NCBI GenBank assembly: GCA_047967505.1
Contig: CM106539.1
From: Dipteris shenzhenensis
Lineage: Eukaryota; Polypodiophyta; Polypodiopsida; Gleicheniales
Reading direction: 5' to 3' (one strand)
DNA length: 64,000 bases
Numbering within the stretch: the first letter of the stretch is position 1; each line of letters starts with the position of its first letter. Below the pieces are notes generated by a model that had not been told where the DNA came from, did not search any database, and worked only from the letters and a program-made list of their open reading frames with translations. Shown in pieces: positions 29,555-40,930 of this stretch. The translations under genes were made by a program, and so were the position numbers.

Positions 29555-31500
29555 TGAGTCTGTGTGTAAAAGATCACATCCCTGTTAGTGAATGTTTCTG
29601 AGAAACCCCCTGGGTCAGACCACAGGGTTCCATTGCAATTCCATACAGCCATTTGTATTCTGCTTTGTGCCCTCGTCTCTAGGCCCCGACACCGTCATAT
29701 GCTGTCTATTTCACCTTCCTCCTCCTTTTCTCTTGCTGCTCTCTCACGGATGATCACTTTGCCACCCTATATGCAGCCCATTTCACTTCCTGTCTTGCTA
29801 CCGTTACTTTCACCATTCCTTCCCTCTGATGTTCCTGTTGTAGGAGGGTAAGATCATCTAGGAAGGTCCTCGAGCCCTTCAGTGTTGCCCTCATGCTCAT
29901 GAGAGTATATCTGTCCTCTTTTGTCCGGAGTCTCACCACCAATGGCCTTGCTGGCACATCCACTTTACCCAACCTCCAAGCTGCCTTACGAGTGAGGTTG
30001 ACCCCTATCTTGGTGAACAGGATTTTGGCATCCACCATTGGGGTATCCCTACCGGTAAGCCTCTAACAAGTACATTCAAGGATTTGCTGTCCCATCTCTT
30101 GTCCTCTTCAAGGGCATCCGATATAATCTCTTTTTTAGGAACTGATGTCCCTTTCTTAACCAATCCTTCCACTCCAATATTTTGGCTTCCCCCTTGCTGA
30201 CTCGCTGTTAAAGTTGAGCATGCTTCCCCTGCATCGTGGCATGCATGGCTGCAATATCTTTCCTGAGATTGGCATTCTCAGTTTTGAGCTCTTCCATTAT
30301 TTTCAATGTCCCTTCCTGGTCGCTTTCATTACTTTGACTTGCTCTGCAATTCAATCTCCAATGCGTGCACTGTGTCTTGGAGGCTAGTTTTGGCAGATTC
30401 CCATTCCATTTTTTCTTTCTCCCCCTCCTCTCTCTTAGATTTCTCTTTCTTCCATTCTTTCCGCAGCTTCCTCCCTGCTTCTTCATTTCAATTAAGGCCT
30501 TGTCCACAAGTGCTTTTTCAGCTAACAAAGCCACATTTGTGGCTTCCAGATTCTCTATCTTCTCAATGAGGGCAATGCAAACCTTATTGAGGCTAGTGAG
30601 GACATTTTCTGCAGCCTTATTGGCTGTCCCTGCTAAGTATGTTGCCATGGCATTCTCCAAAGCTTGCTTTCCCCATTTGTCTTCAATGCATCCTCGCGTA
30701 GGCATTGTTAAGCCAGGCAATCTCCAATTCTCCAGGACCCGATAAAACAGGTACAAGCACCACTGGTGCCTCTCCAAATCCTGTCAAAGAAACCCCGAAT
30801 CGGAGGCCAAAAACACAACCAAAGAAATGTCAAAAGCCTCAGTGCAGAGGAAAAACAAAATAAAAAAAATTATTTAAAAATGTTTTTTTCTGGTCTGACC
30901 AGATCTGGCCGACCAGATTGACCTGGTCGGTCAACCTGCAGGTTGACCGACTTTTTCTGCCCCTTCCTATAATCTCTTCTCCAGCTCCAGAGGTTTCTGC
31001 ACACCCTGAGCCACTTCTGCCTCCTGGCTGCCTCCTCTGCTGCCTCAACTTCTTCCTCCTGACTGCCTCCTCTGCTGCCTCAACTTCTGCCTCCTGGCTG
31101 CTCCAGATCTGTCCCCTTTCAGCTCCAGATCTGCCCTCTTTTCTGCCCCAGATCTGCCCCTCCTTTCTGCTCAGATCTGTCCTCCTTTCTGCTCCAGATC
31201 TGTCCCCTTTTCAGCTCCAGATCTGCCCTCTTTTCTGCCCCAGATCTGCCCCTCCTTTCTGCTCAGATCTGTCCTCCTTTCTGCTCCAGATCTGTCCCCT
31301 TTTCAGCTCCAGATCTGCCCTCCTTTCTGCTTCAGTTCTGCTCATCTTTCTGCATCAGATTACCTCCAACTTCCGCTCCAAATTCCGTTCTTTCTACTCC
31401 AAATCTGCAGCAACCCCTTCATCAGTTTGTTGTCTCAGATTTGGTTCAGTTCCAACTTGTGGAGCTAGTGCAGAAGTCCACTACAGTTGTCAGGACTGAA
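29555..31500 (-). pseudogene. LINE-A 5' part: coiled-coil ORF1 and endonuclease start
   Basis: Read leftward. A frame at 30777-30208 encodes a coiled-coil-like protein (ALIEKIENLEATNVALLAEK, then MEELKTENANLRKDIAAMH) of the sort found in LINE ORF1. A frame at 30038-29754 encodes VRLRTKEDRYTLMSMRATLK and DDLTLLQQEHQREGMVK, resembling the basic C-terminus of plant LINE ORF1. Then from about 29659 comes MAVWNCNGTLWSDPGGFSET with RDVIFYTQTHE, an AP-endonuclease N-terminus with the catalytic-Glu region. The LTR element interrupts here. Upstream (30840-31500) is pyrimidine-rich and probably leader. LINE identity rests on the endonuclease start and the RT fragment at 23.6-23.9 kb. Confidence 0.65.
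31101..31330. repeat. Tandem repeat, about 91 bp period
   Basis: About 2.5 copies of a unit starting CTCCAGATCTGTCCCCTTTT, itself built from shorter CAGATCTGYCC(C/T)CYTTTCTGC subrepeats. Copies start at 31101, 31192 and 31283. It may be LINE-A leader repeats, which some LINEs carry. Confidence 0.85.
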
Positions 31501-31962
31501 GTTTGTTTCAGAGCTTCTCTTCACTTGTACTAAGTTCCGTTTGTGATATATATATCTTCTTCAGCCATTGATTGTCTTCAGTATTGTTTTATTTGTCTCC
31601 AAGTATTTTTCTTTATAGGCATTGCAAATAATCTCAACCCACACCCCTTCTATTTTCTGTAGAATTGCAAAGATGCAGAAAATGACAACCCCCCTCACAT
31701 TTATTGATCATGAGTGGCCGGCCGTTCTTGCAGGTGTCGAGGTTGCTGCAGCTGCTCCTGGACCTTAAGTAAGCCTTAATAGGAGTAGTTACTAGCATTA
31801 TCAGTTGTTGGGCAGCTGGAAGAGGTTGCTCAGAGTCAGTGTGGGAGACCTCGGCACCTTCTTCTATTATACGAAATTGTCTACTTCTCACCTGCGCTCC
31901 CTGCACCTGCCATAGGTTGGTTCGCAGGCCATAGGTTGGTTTGCAGAGAGAGTGCAGTAGCC
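31331..31962. other. Unassigned DNA
   Basis: No gene or transposon signature. A short direct duplication AGGCCATAGGTTGGTT(T/C)GCAG is present near 31910-31945. Confidence 0.5.
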
Positions 31963-32400
31963 CAGGTGGCTCATACAATCATTTCACAGCCCTGAAGGGG
32001 GGGCTGACGGAGCGAGGCGGCCTGCAGCCTCCTTGGTGGGGTACATGGCCTGCTGCACCCCCTAGGTGTGGTTGTGCATAAAGCAGCCCTGGGGGCCTTG
32101 TACACCCACACCCCAGGCAGCAGGGCCCAGGTGGCTCATACAATCATAAGGGGAGGCTGAGGGAGGGAGGCGGCCTGCAGCCTCCTTGGCGGGGTGAGCC
32201 CAGATGGCTCATACAATCATTTCACAGTCCTGAAGGGGGGGCTAAGGGAGGGAGGCATCCTGCAGCCTCCTTGAAAAGGTTGGTGGCCTGCTGCACCCCC
32301 TAGGGGCGGTCGCGCATGAAGCAGCCCCTATGAGGGGCCTTGTACACCCACACCCCAGGCAGCGGGGCAGAGGACAGCCCCAAATGGGGGGCCTGGAGGT
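31963..32400. repeat. GC-rich tandem repeats
   Basis: Blocks starting GCCCA(G)GTGGCTCATACAATC recur at about 31962, 32107 and 32198. Each is followed by GAGGCTGAGGGAGGGAGGCG and CCTGCAGCCTCCTTGG. A GTACACCCACACCCCAGGCAGC block occurs twice. Units differ by indels. No known family is recognised. Confidence 0.8.
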
Positions 32401-33428
32401 CGACGGAAGGCTAGAGGGGGGTCACCATCAGGGCAAGCTGCCGCGATGGCAGCAGCAGGGTGCTGCAACAGAGTGGTAGAGGGTGGGTAAGCGGAGCTGA
32501 GGGGCGGGTGAGGGAGGGTGGGTGAGGGAGGGAGCTGAGAGGCAGGTGAGAGAGAACAACATGTTCTTTAGAATAACACGAATAACAAAAATCAACATCT
32601 ATGTAGACATTTACTAAGCAGAGAAGAGTCTTAGGAGGACAAAAGGCATTTTTGAGATGCAGAATAAATGCAGAATGATGCCTATATGGAATTGAAAACT
32701 GAGAAAGTTCTTGTTCACTTGCCAAGCATGGGAACCTGGCCTTGCACGAGAAGCAAGGAGGAGAATTAAGTCAAACTGGAATGCTCCCTCTAGAAATAGA
32801 AGGAGAAGCAAGTTGCCAGTTTATTTACTACATTAGCAAAGTTGGACTCAGATAGGCTACGGTGAAAGGCTCTCGAGGTAACAAGGGAGGCAGGATGATA
32901 CAGAGACATAAGTCATGACACCCTAGAATGAGTGCTGGTAAAAAGGTAGTTAGAACCAATAAACATGATAAATATTACATGCACTGAACCGAACGAGAAA
33001 AAGGCTTTTCTATGAAAGAGTTTAATCCCAGGATTGCCTATGCAGTATACAAAAAACTTTGATGTCTAAAAGACAGCTGACATAAAGGATAAGAGTCCTA
33101 CAGGCTGAAACAGACCAATGGAAGATTGGAATCAAGAAGAGAGGATTTGCAACGTAGCACAAGAGCAATGATCAAGGACCTGATAAACTGTTTGATTGCC
33201 GCAACTACGAGTACATCAGAATGGTGATAACCTGCAGCCTGAGCTCTGTGATGTTTTGGAATGCCTACCAAGCAAATTGGCAGCTATATTGCAGAGATCT
33301 GGAAGCATAGTTAGTAGTCGGGAAAAAAATTCTACAAGTGTGGATTTCTCTGTTTCTTCCTATATAGGATATGTAATCTGTCCTTAAGTGGAGCAGCTAT
33401 TTAGAGCTGCAGCAAGAGATAATGTGGC
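32401..33428. other. Unassigned DNA downstream of the MTV1-like gene
   Basis: Probably includes the 3' UTR of the minus-strand gene that ends near 33429. No independent gene is seen. A TATATAGGATATG-type AT-rich stretch near 33360 is unremarkable. Confidence 0.5.
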
Positions 33429-36322
33429 TTAGCTGTTATCTGGATCATCCCATAGATCCTGCTGGGTCTTCAGACAACAGTAATAGAATATTTCATAGTA
33501 TCAAAGTTGAACTTTTCCCTCTTTGGATTGAAATCTCTTAGCTAGCCCCAGCACATAATAAAACATAAAAGCCAAAACAAATAAGGAAATTGCAAACACA
33601 AAATATGACTAGAAATAACCCAAAGACAAAAGACACAGTAATTGACCCAATTGCAGCTGTACATTGCGTGACATACCGAGATAAAGTCAAATGCCTTTGT
33701 ATCTTCCTTTTTTGTTGCATTTGTGGCTGCTGTGTACCTTGGACTTGCACCACTAGAGAAGTCAAAACCATCAGGAAAGGATGCACCAATAACTCTTCCA
33801 GACCCTGAGTTTCCTTCAAGAATCCCCCCATTAAACGAATTGACTCCCATTCCAAACCTCTGGAGCCCAGCCATTCCACTGATAAGTTGTTGTTGGAAAA
33901 AAGTATTGCCTGGTGTCCCAGTCCCACAATTTTGTGACATAAGCAAAGGTGCTTGAAAACCCCCACCAACCATTCCTGCTGGTAGCATGAGAGAGGGATT
34001 CAGGTACATCATTTGAGGGTTTGCTGGTCTTCCAACCATCTGAGGTGCTAAAGCAACGCCATTATGAGGAGCCTGTACTGGTGCTGGTGCAGACTCTCTA
34101 CTGCCATTTTCATGTGAGCCAACTAATGAGCCGTCCCTCTCATGATAGCTCAGAGAAAAATTTCCCATTAGATCAGCCAAACCATCAGAAAGTGCAGGAT
34201 GGCTGACACCTGTTAGCTCAGCTTTTTCCATGTTCATGCCATTAAGCAGCAGGTCAACCCCTTCCTCACCTGAAGGCCTGTTATCTACAGACAAACCTGA
34301 GAACAAGTCCTCAGTCAACTCACCTGCTGCATCATCTGGTGTAGTGAAAGATACTCCTGTGAATAAATCATCAGGAGCAGTTTCAAAGGTCGCTTCTGCA
34401 CTTCCACTCCACAAGCCATCTCCTAGCAAATCTCCAGCTGTAGTAGTAGAGAAATCTGTAGTCCTTAAAACATCATCCCCTATGGTTGGAGACATTTCTG
34501 AAAGGCCCTTTACATTGCCTGATAAGTCTGACTCTCCAGTGTCAATTAAATCAGGCATGTTGTGTACAACTGATGTTGGTACATCCTTAGAATCTGCTGG
34601 CCCTTCTGACTTGTCCTCAGAAGGATCCTTTCTGAAAGCTCCAAGATGATCAAGGACCTACTCCAAAGACAAAAGGAATTGCAATAATTTCAAACGATTC
34701 TTAAACAATTTTTAAAAAAAATGCTTGAGACAAAGTAAACTTACTTTGATAAAACTTAGTTTGACAAAGGCAAACATTTCAAGCAAAAATGTAAACCTCC
34801 CAATGATGGTTTTAATGGTATTGCTGTTACTATCAATTTGCAACACATAACAGATGACCTTGGCTTCATAAACAACAGCACCTTCTTTGCTTTCTCTCGC
34901 AAGGATGTCTGTGGAGACTGGAGACACTCATAAATAACACCTGCATCTCCTTCAAATACCTCTGCAACTATGGAAAAGAAATCATGGTCCTTCTGGCGCA
35001 GAATCGCCTCAAGTACACATAAGGCTTTGAACCGAACCTAGAGTGGATAACTGTATTAATTAGCAAGCTAAGTAACATAAAACCTCGTGCAAATACGTAA
35101 CAAGCACAGAACGATGCTAAGTCATCTGGGATTATAAAAACTACAGCTACACATACATGCTACACGATGCGTCAGCTTTTAAGGCAAGCAACAATTCTGT
35201 TCAAATTGTATATAAGGCGCTATTTAAGTTAATTTATTCTTTTAGACTAGACTTTAAGGCAGCACCTGCCAAGCATGTGAGCGGAGCTTTGACTGTAATG
35301 CGCAGCCAAGGTGATTTGGATCAAGCTTTAGGGCATTTGCTAAAAATGTTTGCAAATTTTCTCGGGTAGGCTGTAAGCGCATCCCTCCTGGAGCTGTGAT
35401 AGTGTCTAAAATTCTCTCTTCCTGTGAGGTCCCTCGGCCATTTTCTGCTCCTCCCCTCCCATTACTGCCCTCATGTTCAGGAAGCCGAGAATCATATCTT
35501 GTAGGCCCAACTCTTGAATTTGTAGCTTCCAAAGTAACTTGCAAATCTCTGGTCTCCTCTTGTTCGAATCTATCTAAAGTGTCTCTCTCTGATGTAAGTG
35601 ATTTCCTCAGGCTAGGACCCCTGTAGCTTCCAAAATCATTGCTTTTACTTCCAGTACTGCCACTTGAATAACCGCTGATCCTATTCAAACCTTGTCTGAT
35701 AGAAGCACTCCCAAATTCTACCACCTCACCTACAACCTCGGTGATCATTGATTTCTTGCCTTCGGTTGGAATGTCCATGTTGGTATTCCCGAATCCCATT
35801 ATTCGTTTGTTCACATTTTCCATTTGAGGAAGGTTATCCTCAGAGGCAAAAATAGCAGCTATTGCTTCATGGGCAGTGTCTCGGACTGCCTTGTTGAGAG
35901 CATCACCCCTTAATGCATCAACTTGACCTTTATAATCGAAAAGTTTGCGAATTGCTGCAGATTGGCGTTGCATCTGTCTTCTGAACTCAGGCCCTCCTTT
36001 CCCCGTAACATATTTTATCATCCTGAGAGTCTGCGTGTTTAAACATTCCACCGACTAAGAAAGGCAAGCAATAAACAATTATACTTTGCAGGGATGGAAT
36101 CTAAAAGGAACTTGCCTTCTGCTTAACACGAGGACTCTTATTGTCGAGGCGTTTGAATGAGTAATCCACCATCTCACGGACGACATCGCCAGAGGACGAT
36201 CGAACGGTGTCGCATATCTCATCCAAGCGATACACAGGAGCGACCTTGTCATCATCTGTGGTAACGTGATCAATGAGGCGAGTCCGCCAATAAGCCTCCA
36301 CCGCTCTTTTGCTTGGCTGCAT
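33429..36322 (-). CDS. MTV1: MTV1/tepsin-type ENTH/VHS adaptor, five exons
   Basis: Exons (minus): 36322-36116, 36030-35266, 35037-34882, 34657-33677, and a tentative 33458-33429. All are phase 0, giving about 712 residues against roughly 690 in Arabidopsis. The N-terminus MQPSKRAVEAYWRTRLIDHV begins an ENTH domain (about residues 1-130: LDNKSPRVKQK, then LRMIKYVTGKGGPEFRRQMQ, and GDALNKAVRDTAHEAIAAIF). A tepsin VHS-like region follows across exons 2-4 (GGMRLQPTRENLQTF to REKAKKVLDHLG). The long tail is disordered and acidic. It carries LFTGVSF and LFSGLSV (about residues 474-500), matching the LFxG(M/L)x(L/V) motif that binds the AP-4 beta appendage, and ends KKEDTKAFDFIS. The family acts on trans-Golgi vesicles in vacuolar sorting. 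Intron 1 uses a GC donor. Exons 1-4 are well supported; exon 5 (DLWDDPDNS, stop) is a guess from an AG acceptor. Confidence 0.9.
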
Positions 36323-36862
36323 CTTTTACGGGATGGTCTGGACACGTCCCGTCTACCTTCACAGAGAAACAACAGATCTAACCACTGCCAATGATCACCA
36401 TTCGATCCAGGCCACAAGCTAAATCAATTTCTTCTGGATTCTGATCAGTCGGATCCTCTAATCGTTGATCAGTCGGAGCCCCTAATCCGTTGATCAGTCG
36501 GAGCCCCTAATCGTTGAAAGGAAGGCAACAATCACAGATTTGGGCTGGCGGTCTCGTGTTTAAGCTCGAGTGGAGACGGCTCTAGAGATAAGAGGTGATG
36601 AGCGAGGCTGCTCACTGGAATGAGTGAGGGGATCGGATCTGCAATTGCCAAAGGAGCATACCTAGGGGGTGTGAAGACGGCGATTTTCGTGTGGGGAGAG
36701 ATTGGAGCGAATTCGAAGAGGAAAAGAGCGGTGCAATCGGGAAGCTCGATGAGGAAAATGCTTGGAAAAGATGAGCAGAGCAAGAGCAAAGATGGCAGAG
36801 AAAAAGGGCAGTGGAAGCATGACGACGAAGATGGAGATGGAGATGGAGATGGAGATAGAGAT
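36323..36862. promoter_or_regulatory. Upstream region of the MTV1-like gene with short tandem repeats
   Basis: About 2.5-3 copies of (C)GTTGATCAGTCGGAGCCCC(TAAT) lie at 36450-36515, 130-190 bp upstream of the start codon. A GGAGAT microsatellite lies at about 36831-36860. The start site and TATA box were not identified. An 84-codon plus frame at 36620-36871 is probably spurious, since its end is the microsatellite. Confidence 0.5.
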
Positions 36863-36951
36863 ACCCCATAACAGCGCAGTTATTGTCCCTCCCCATAACT
36901 GCCTAGTTATTGGCCCCATCCCTCCCCATAACTGCCTAGTTATTGGCCCCC
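36863..36951. repeat. Tandem repeat CCCCATAACTGCCTAGTTATTGG type
   Basis: Three copies of a ~25-37 bp unit (CCCATAAC(A/T)GC... GTTATTG). Each copy contains the imperfect inverted repeat ATAACTGCCTAGTTAT, so each unit could form a small hairpin. Confidence 0.85.
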
Positions 36952-39900
36952 ACGTGTCTGTCGATGTGTGCGCGCTCTCAAAGATTCACACGGCCATCGC
37001 GTGACCTCATTCTTTTGTTTTGTCCTCCTCACTTTGGTGGTGCATCCGGACTCATTACCTCTCAGATGGCCCACCTTTGAGAGATCTACGAACCGCATCC
37101 CCACACCCACACACAGAGGAAGAAAATGGTTGCTAGCACCGCCCTTTACAAGCTTGTGTCGTTCGAGCGGATCGAAGGGGGGGAACATCAGGATGTTTAT
37201 TTCCATGTTTTGCCCTCGCAAGAGCATCCAACTCAAGTTTTCCCTGAGAAGAAAGGGGAAATAGGGATGTTTTATTATGTTGTTTTCCCCTAGGACAAGC
37301 ATCAGAACTCGAGTTTTCCCCCCAAAATAGGGATGTTTTTCACCTCGATAAGCATCAAACTCGAGGGTATAAAACTAGAGTTTTCTACTGCATGACATAA
37401 TGTCAAAGAAAATGACAAGGCTATAAAGAAATGTCACATCAATGAGAGGCCTCTAGAAAAGGGTCTTCTCAAGGGTAGGGGAAATAGTACTACCCATATT
37501 TCCCCTCTATGCATTTTGCATAGCGTAAAGGGAATAGCTATTTTTGCCCAAAAAAAGAGTAAAGGGAATAGTCTCTAACATAAGCCCCTTAAGACACAAA
37601 CGAAAACATTAGCGTCTTGCTAAGGTCATCCTTAACAGTCCTACCTCGTGGCTATTTCAAGTTGCTTCATCTACTTTCTGCTTTGCATGTGCAAGCTTTT
37701 GAGTGTAGTCAGCTTCAAGACTCTTTACAACAAATTGGAAGAGGAGACATAATGACCCGTTTTGGCCCACAAATTCTTTAACCTATGGTTGTGCATAGGT
37801 TATTCTATTCCAAGCATATATCTATGGTTTTTTGCATATATATGTATATATAAATCCTCCCCAAAGGCTTCTATTTTTCACACTTCATCAAGACTTCATC
37901 CCTACCACGACGTGCACATGTTAATCTATTCCAAGCATAGATTAAATAACCTATGGTTTTTTGGACGCACATATTAATCCCCCCAAAGGGGTACACATTC
38001 CTATGGAACCCATGATCTTCTATTTTTACCGCTGCTAAGTTAGAGTACTATGATCATTAATGTACCTAAAGTGAACCAATATATTTGACAATATTCACCT
38101 CAAAAAAGAAAAGCTCCCTCCCTCCTCACCCATTCTATTTTACCTTCCCCTTCTTTAATACCCCCTTCACTAATATCATCTACATTTAGCACCCCTTCTT
38201 AATTGCAACATCCATTCTCCCCTCTCCATCCTTTATTCCACCTCCCCTTAGTTTCATCATGCACTTTCCCTCTTCCCTTTCACCACATTTCTCTTTTTTG
38301 CAACTAATAGTCTCTCAACTATTTGAATTTTCATTTGTTTTTATAGGGGGACATACTAGAAAAGGACACACTCTCCACATCTCATGTCCACTTATTAGCA
38401 CTGCCGTGTAAGCAGTGGTAGCGGAGACATTTTGGTTTCACTAAGGACTTGATTTCTACATTACATTTGATCAATTCTTTCTATACTATAGGCATGCCTT
38501 TTCTTGTTATGCACGCTTTGTGTCCACAACTTTTGAGTGTAACCTCCTTTTTTTACCTTCATTAAAAAGGGAGCTTGTTTTCAAGGGCATGCAAAGATTT
38601 GAGAAGGATGTTCATGTGTATGTTACAGAGCTAAGGGAGAGGTGTGGGGTTTGAATCCTAGGAATGCCAAACACTCACTCATTTTAGTTGGTTTTGGGCC
38701 TTGTTTAATAATGTTCACCATGGACTCACAATAAATGGTCATGAGCATATGCCTGTAATGTACCTCTCTGTAGAGATGTAAGAATGCAAGGGCCAAGGGA
38801 GGGTGGCTCCTAAAATAGTGGAAGTGGGGAGCTGTTTTTTGTGAATCAACTGACTTTGGCTATTTCCCTAATATGGATGCCCCAACAGATCCTTGTCCCT
38901 TCTAATGGTGACCTATTTTGGGTGATTCTTTCATGATGGTACTGTTTATAAAGTTTTAATGGGTTGGAGGTAAACTTTTCCCTGCAATAACATGTAGCAA
39001 GGCCAAACTTCCGAGATCACAAGGTGACCCTAAGAAATTCCCAAAAAAGGAAGATGTGATGCAATAAAATGATTAGAGAGACTTACAAAATGACAATTGC
39101 AAGTGAGAAAGGTGGGTAGATGTGGAACATGAAAATTTTCAAATTGAAACAATATTAGCAATATTATAAGTAAATGTAGCTTATTATGGAGTTGAGGATA
39201 AGGCACATTCATGTATCAACAAAAGTTGTAAATCCAAAAGAGGGAAGACATGTAGTTGCATCAATTCAAATGTAAACGTGGATGCTAGGTACAAAGTGCA
39301 TATTATTGCCTACATGAAGGTCACTCCACATGTATCTCATGCATATACTCACATGAGGCCTATGGAAAAACAGAGAGTTGCAAGTTGGGATCGATTTTGT
39401 ACAACATCAAGTGGGTGGGGATGAGGTCACCTTGCAAGGAAAGGATTGTAACACACATGGCTCTTTGTCCCATTGGAATCAACTTTCACACATTGTTTCC
39501 CCTCGAGGGGTCACTTACATAGTACATATGACCATATAAAGATATATCATGATTGAGAGACTAACATGCCATAAATGTGCATAAAAGTCAAAATACTATG
39601 TGTGATTATTTTATATTAGAGAGAGAGAGAGAGAGAAAGAGAGAGATTCAAGGAGATGATGCATGTCATTAAAGGAAATACGAATTCAATTTGCCTTAAT
39701 GTACATCAATTGAAACAATGAGGTCAAGAAATGGGTATGACATCGTTAGTCATATTTTAAAGCTGAAATATGTTGGAATCGAGGGAAGATAGAGGAGAGG
39801 ATAAGAGAGATAGAGGAGGGGGATGAGAGAGGAGAGGACATAATTGCATATTTGGATTGCAAATGAAGAGAATGTAAAAAATCATGACCCAACTAATCCC

Positions 39901-40189
39901 CAAATGCATGACAATAACTTAAACTCTTAGAATCCTTGATCTTGAAAATTTTCTCTATAATGCGAGAGTGGGATCAGTGCCATGAACAAACAATTTATCT
40001 AGACACACACACAAATATAAATGCCTTAATCAATTATAACAAGATACATCAAATTATCTTTGTGATTACACAAGGCTATCAGGGAGCTTTACTCTACTCC
40101 ATTCTTATTGGAATAGACATCAACACCTAGTTGCAAGCGAAGAGTTGGTGAGGATCTACATGCCTCCTTAAAGGGATTCATTTGAATCT
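36952..40189. other. Unassigned AT-rich intergenic DNA
   Basis: No gene found on either strand. Partial repeats of a CTATTCCAAGCATA / CCTATGGTTTTTTG phrase occur at 37780-37970, and an (AG)n microsatellite at about 39617-39650. ORFs here are short and of AT-driven composition. Confidence 0.55.
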
Positions 40190-40789
40190 TGAGAGTGCTC
40201 ACTCAAGGTTGCCTATGTTGCTATTGCAATGCAACTACTAGCATGCTATTCTTGCCTAGCACATTGGCTCACTGATTCTAGAAGGTGGACTTGCAACTTC
40301 TCTATGATACTAACTCTTGTCTTGTCAAGTAAAGAATCTAGAGCTCTTCCTTGAATTGCTCTATGTTGTCTGGCTAATAGCTAAGCCAATATTATGTATT
40401 GAGCTACATCTACTATCCATCATCAGCACCATGCATAGTGGTGTCAGGCCTTGGATGATGCTTGGAATTAGCAACTAGCCTAAACCCCAATTTGAAGCTG
40501 TATCTAGATGTGGATCATCATGGGCATAATGGTATCAATTTCTTGATAAATACTTTGGGAGAATTGGATTGATCAGTAGTCCATCAAATGCAAACCTATA
40601 CCTCCATTTAGAGGGGGGATAGGAATTTAGTGGTGATCTTGTATGTGGATGACCTAATCATCCTGATGAACTACCACGAGAAGAAGTGCAAGCCCAGTTG
40701 AAGATAGAGTAAAAAATTGACCTTGGCCTTCTTTAGGATTTCCTTTACATTGAAATCTAGTAGAATGAGGGAGGAGATTCATGTCATGG

Positions 40790-40930
40790 GAGAAGTACTG
40801 CTTGGAAATCTTGAACTGGTTCTCGATGGAGAACTAGAAGCCAACAATCACTCCAATGGGAGAAGTACTGCTTGGAAATCTTGAACTGGTTCTCGATGGA
40901 GAACTAGAAGCCAACAATCACTCCAATGGA
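40790..40930. repeat. Exact 70 bp tandem duplication
   Basis: AGAAGTACTGCTTGGAAATC... occurs at 40791 and again at 40861 with no difference visible over about 70 bp, in otherwise heavily decayed copia RT. The duplication is therefore young. Confidence 0.93.

Noticed and set aside
31963-32400. CRISPR-like array
   Set aside because: Units are long, degenerate and without regular spacers; the genome is eukaryotic.
33542-33680. Hydrophobic C-terminal tail as the genuine end of MTV1
   Set aside because: It follows a good GTATGT donor exactly where the conserved C-terminus should be spliced, so it is more likely intron readthrough.
36620-36871. 84-codon plus frame opposite the MTV1 promoter
   Set aside because: The end is a GGAGAT microsatellite, there is no family match, and a minus frame overlaps it.
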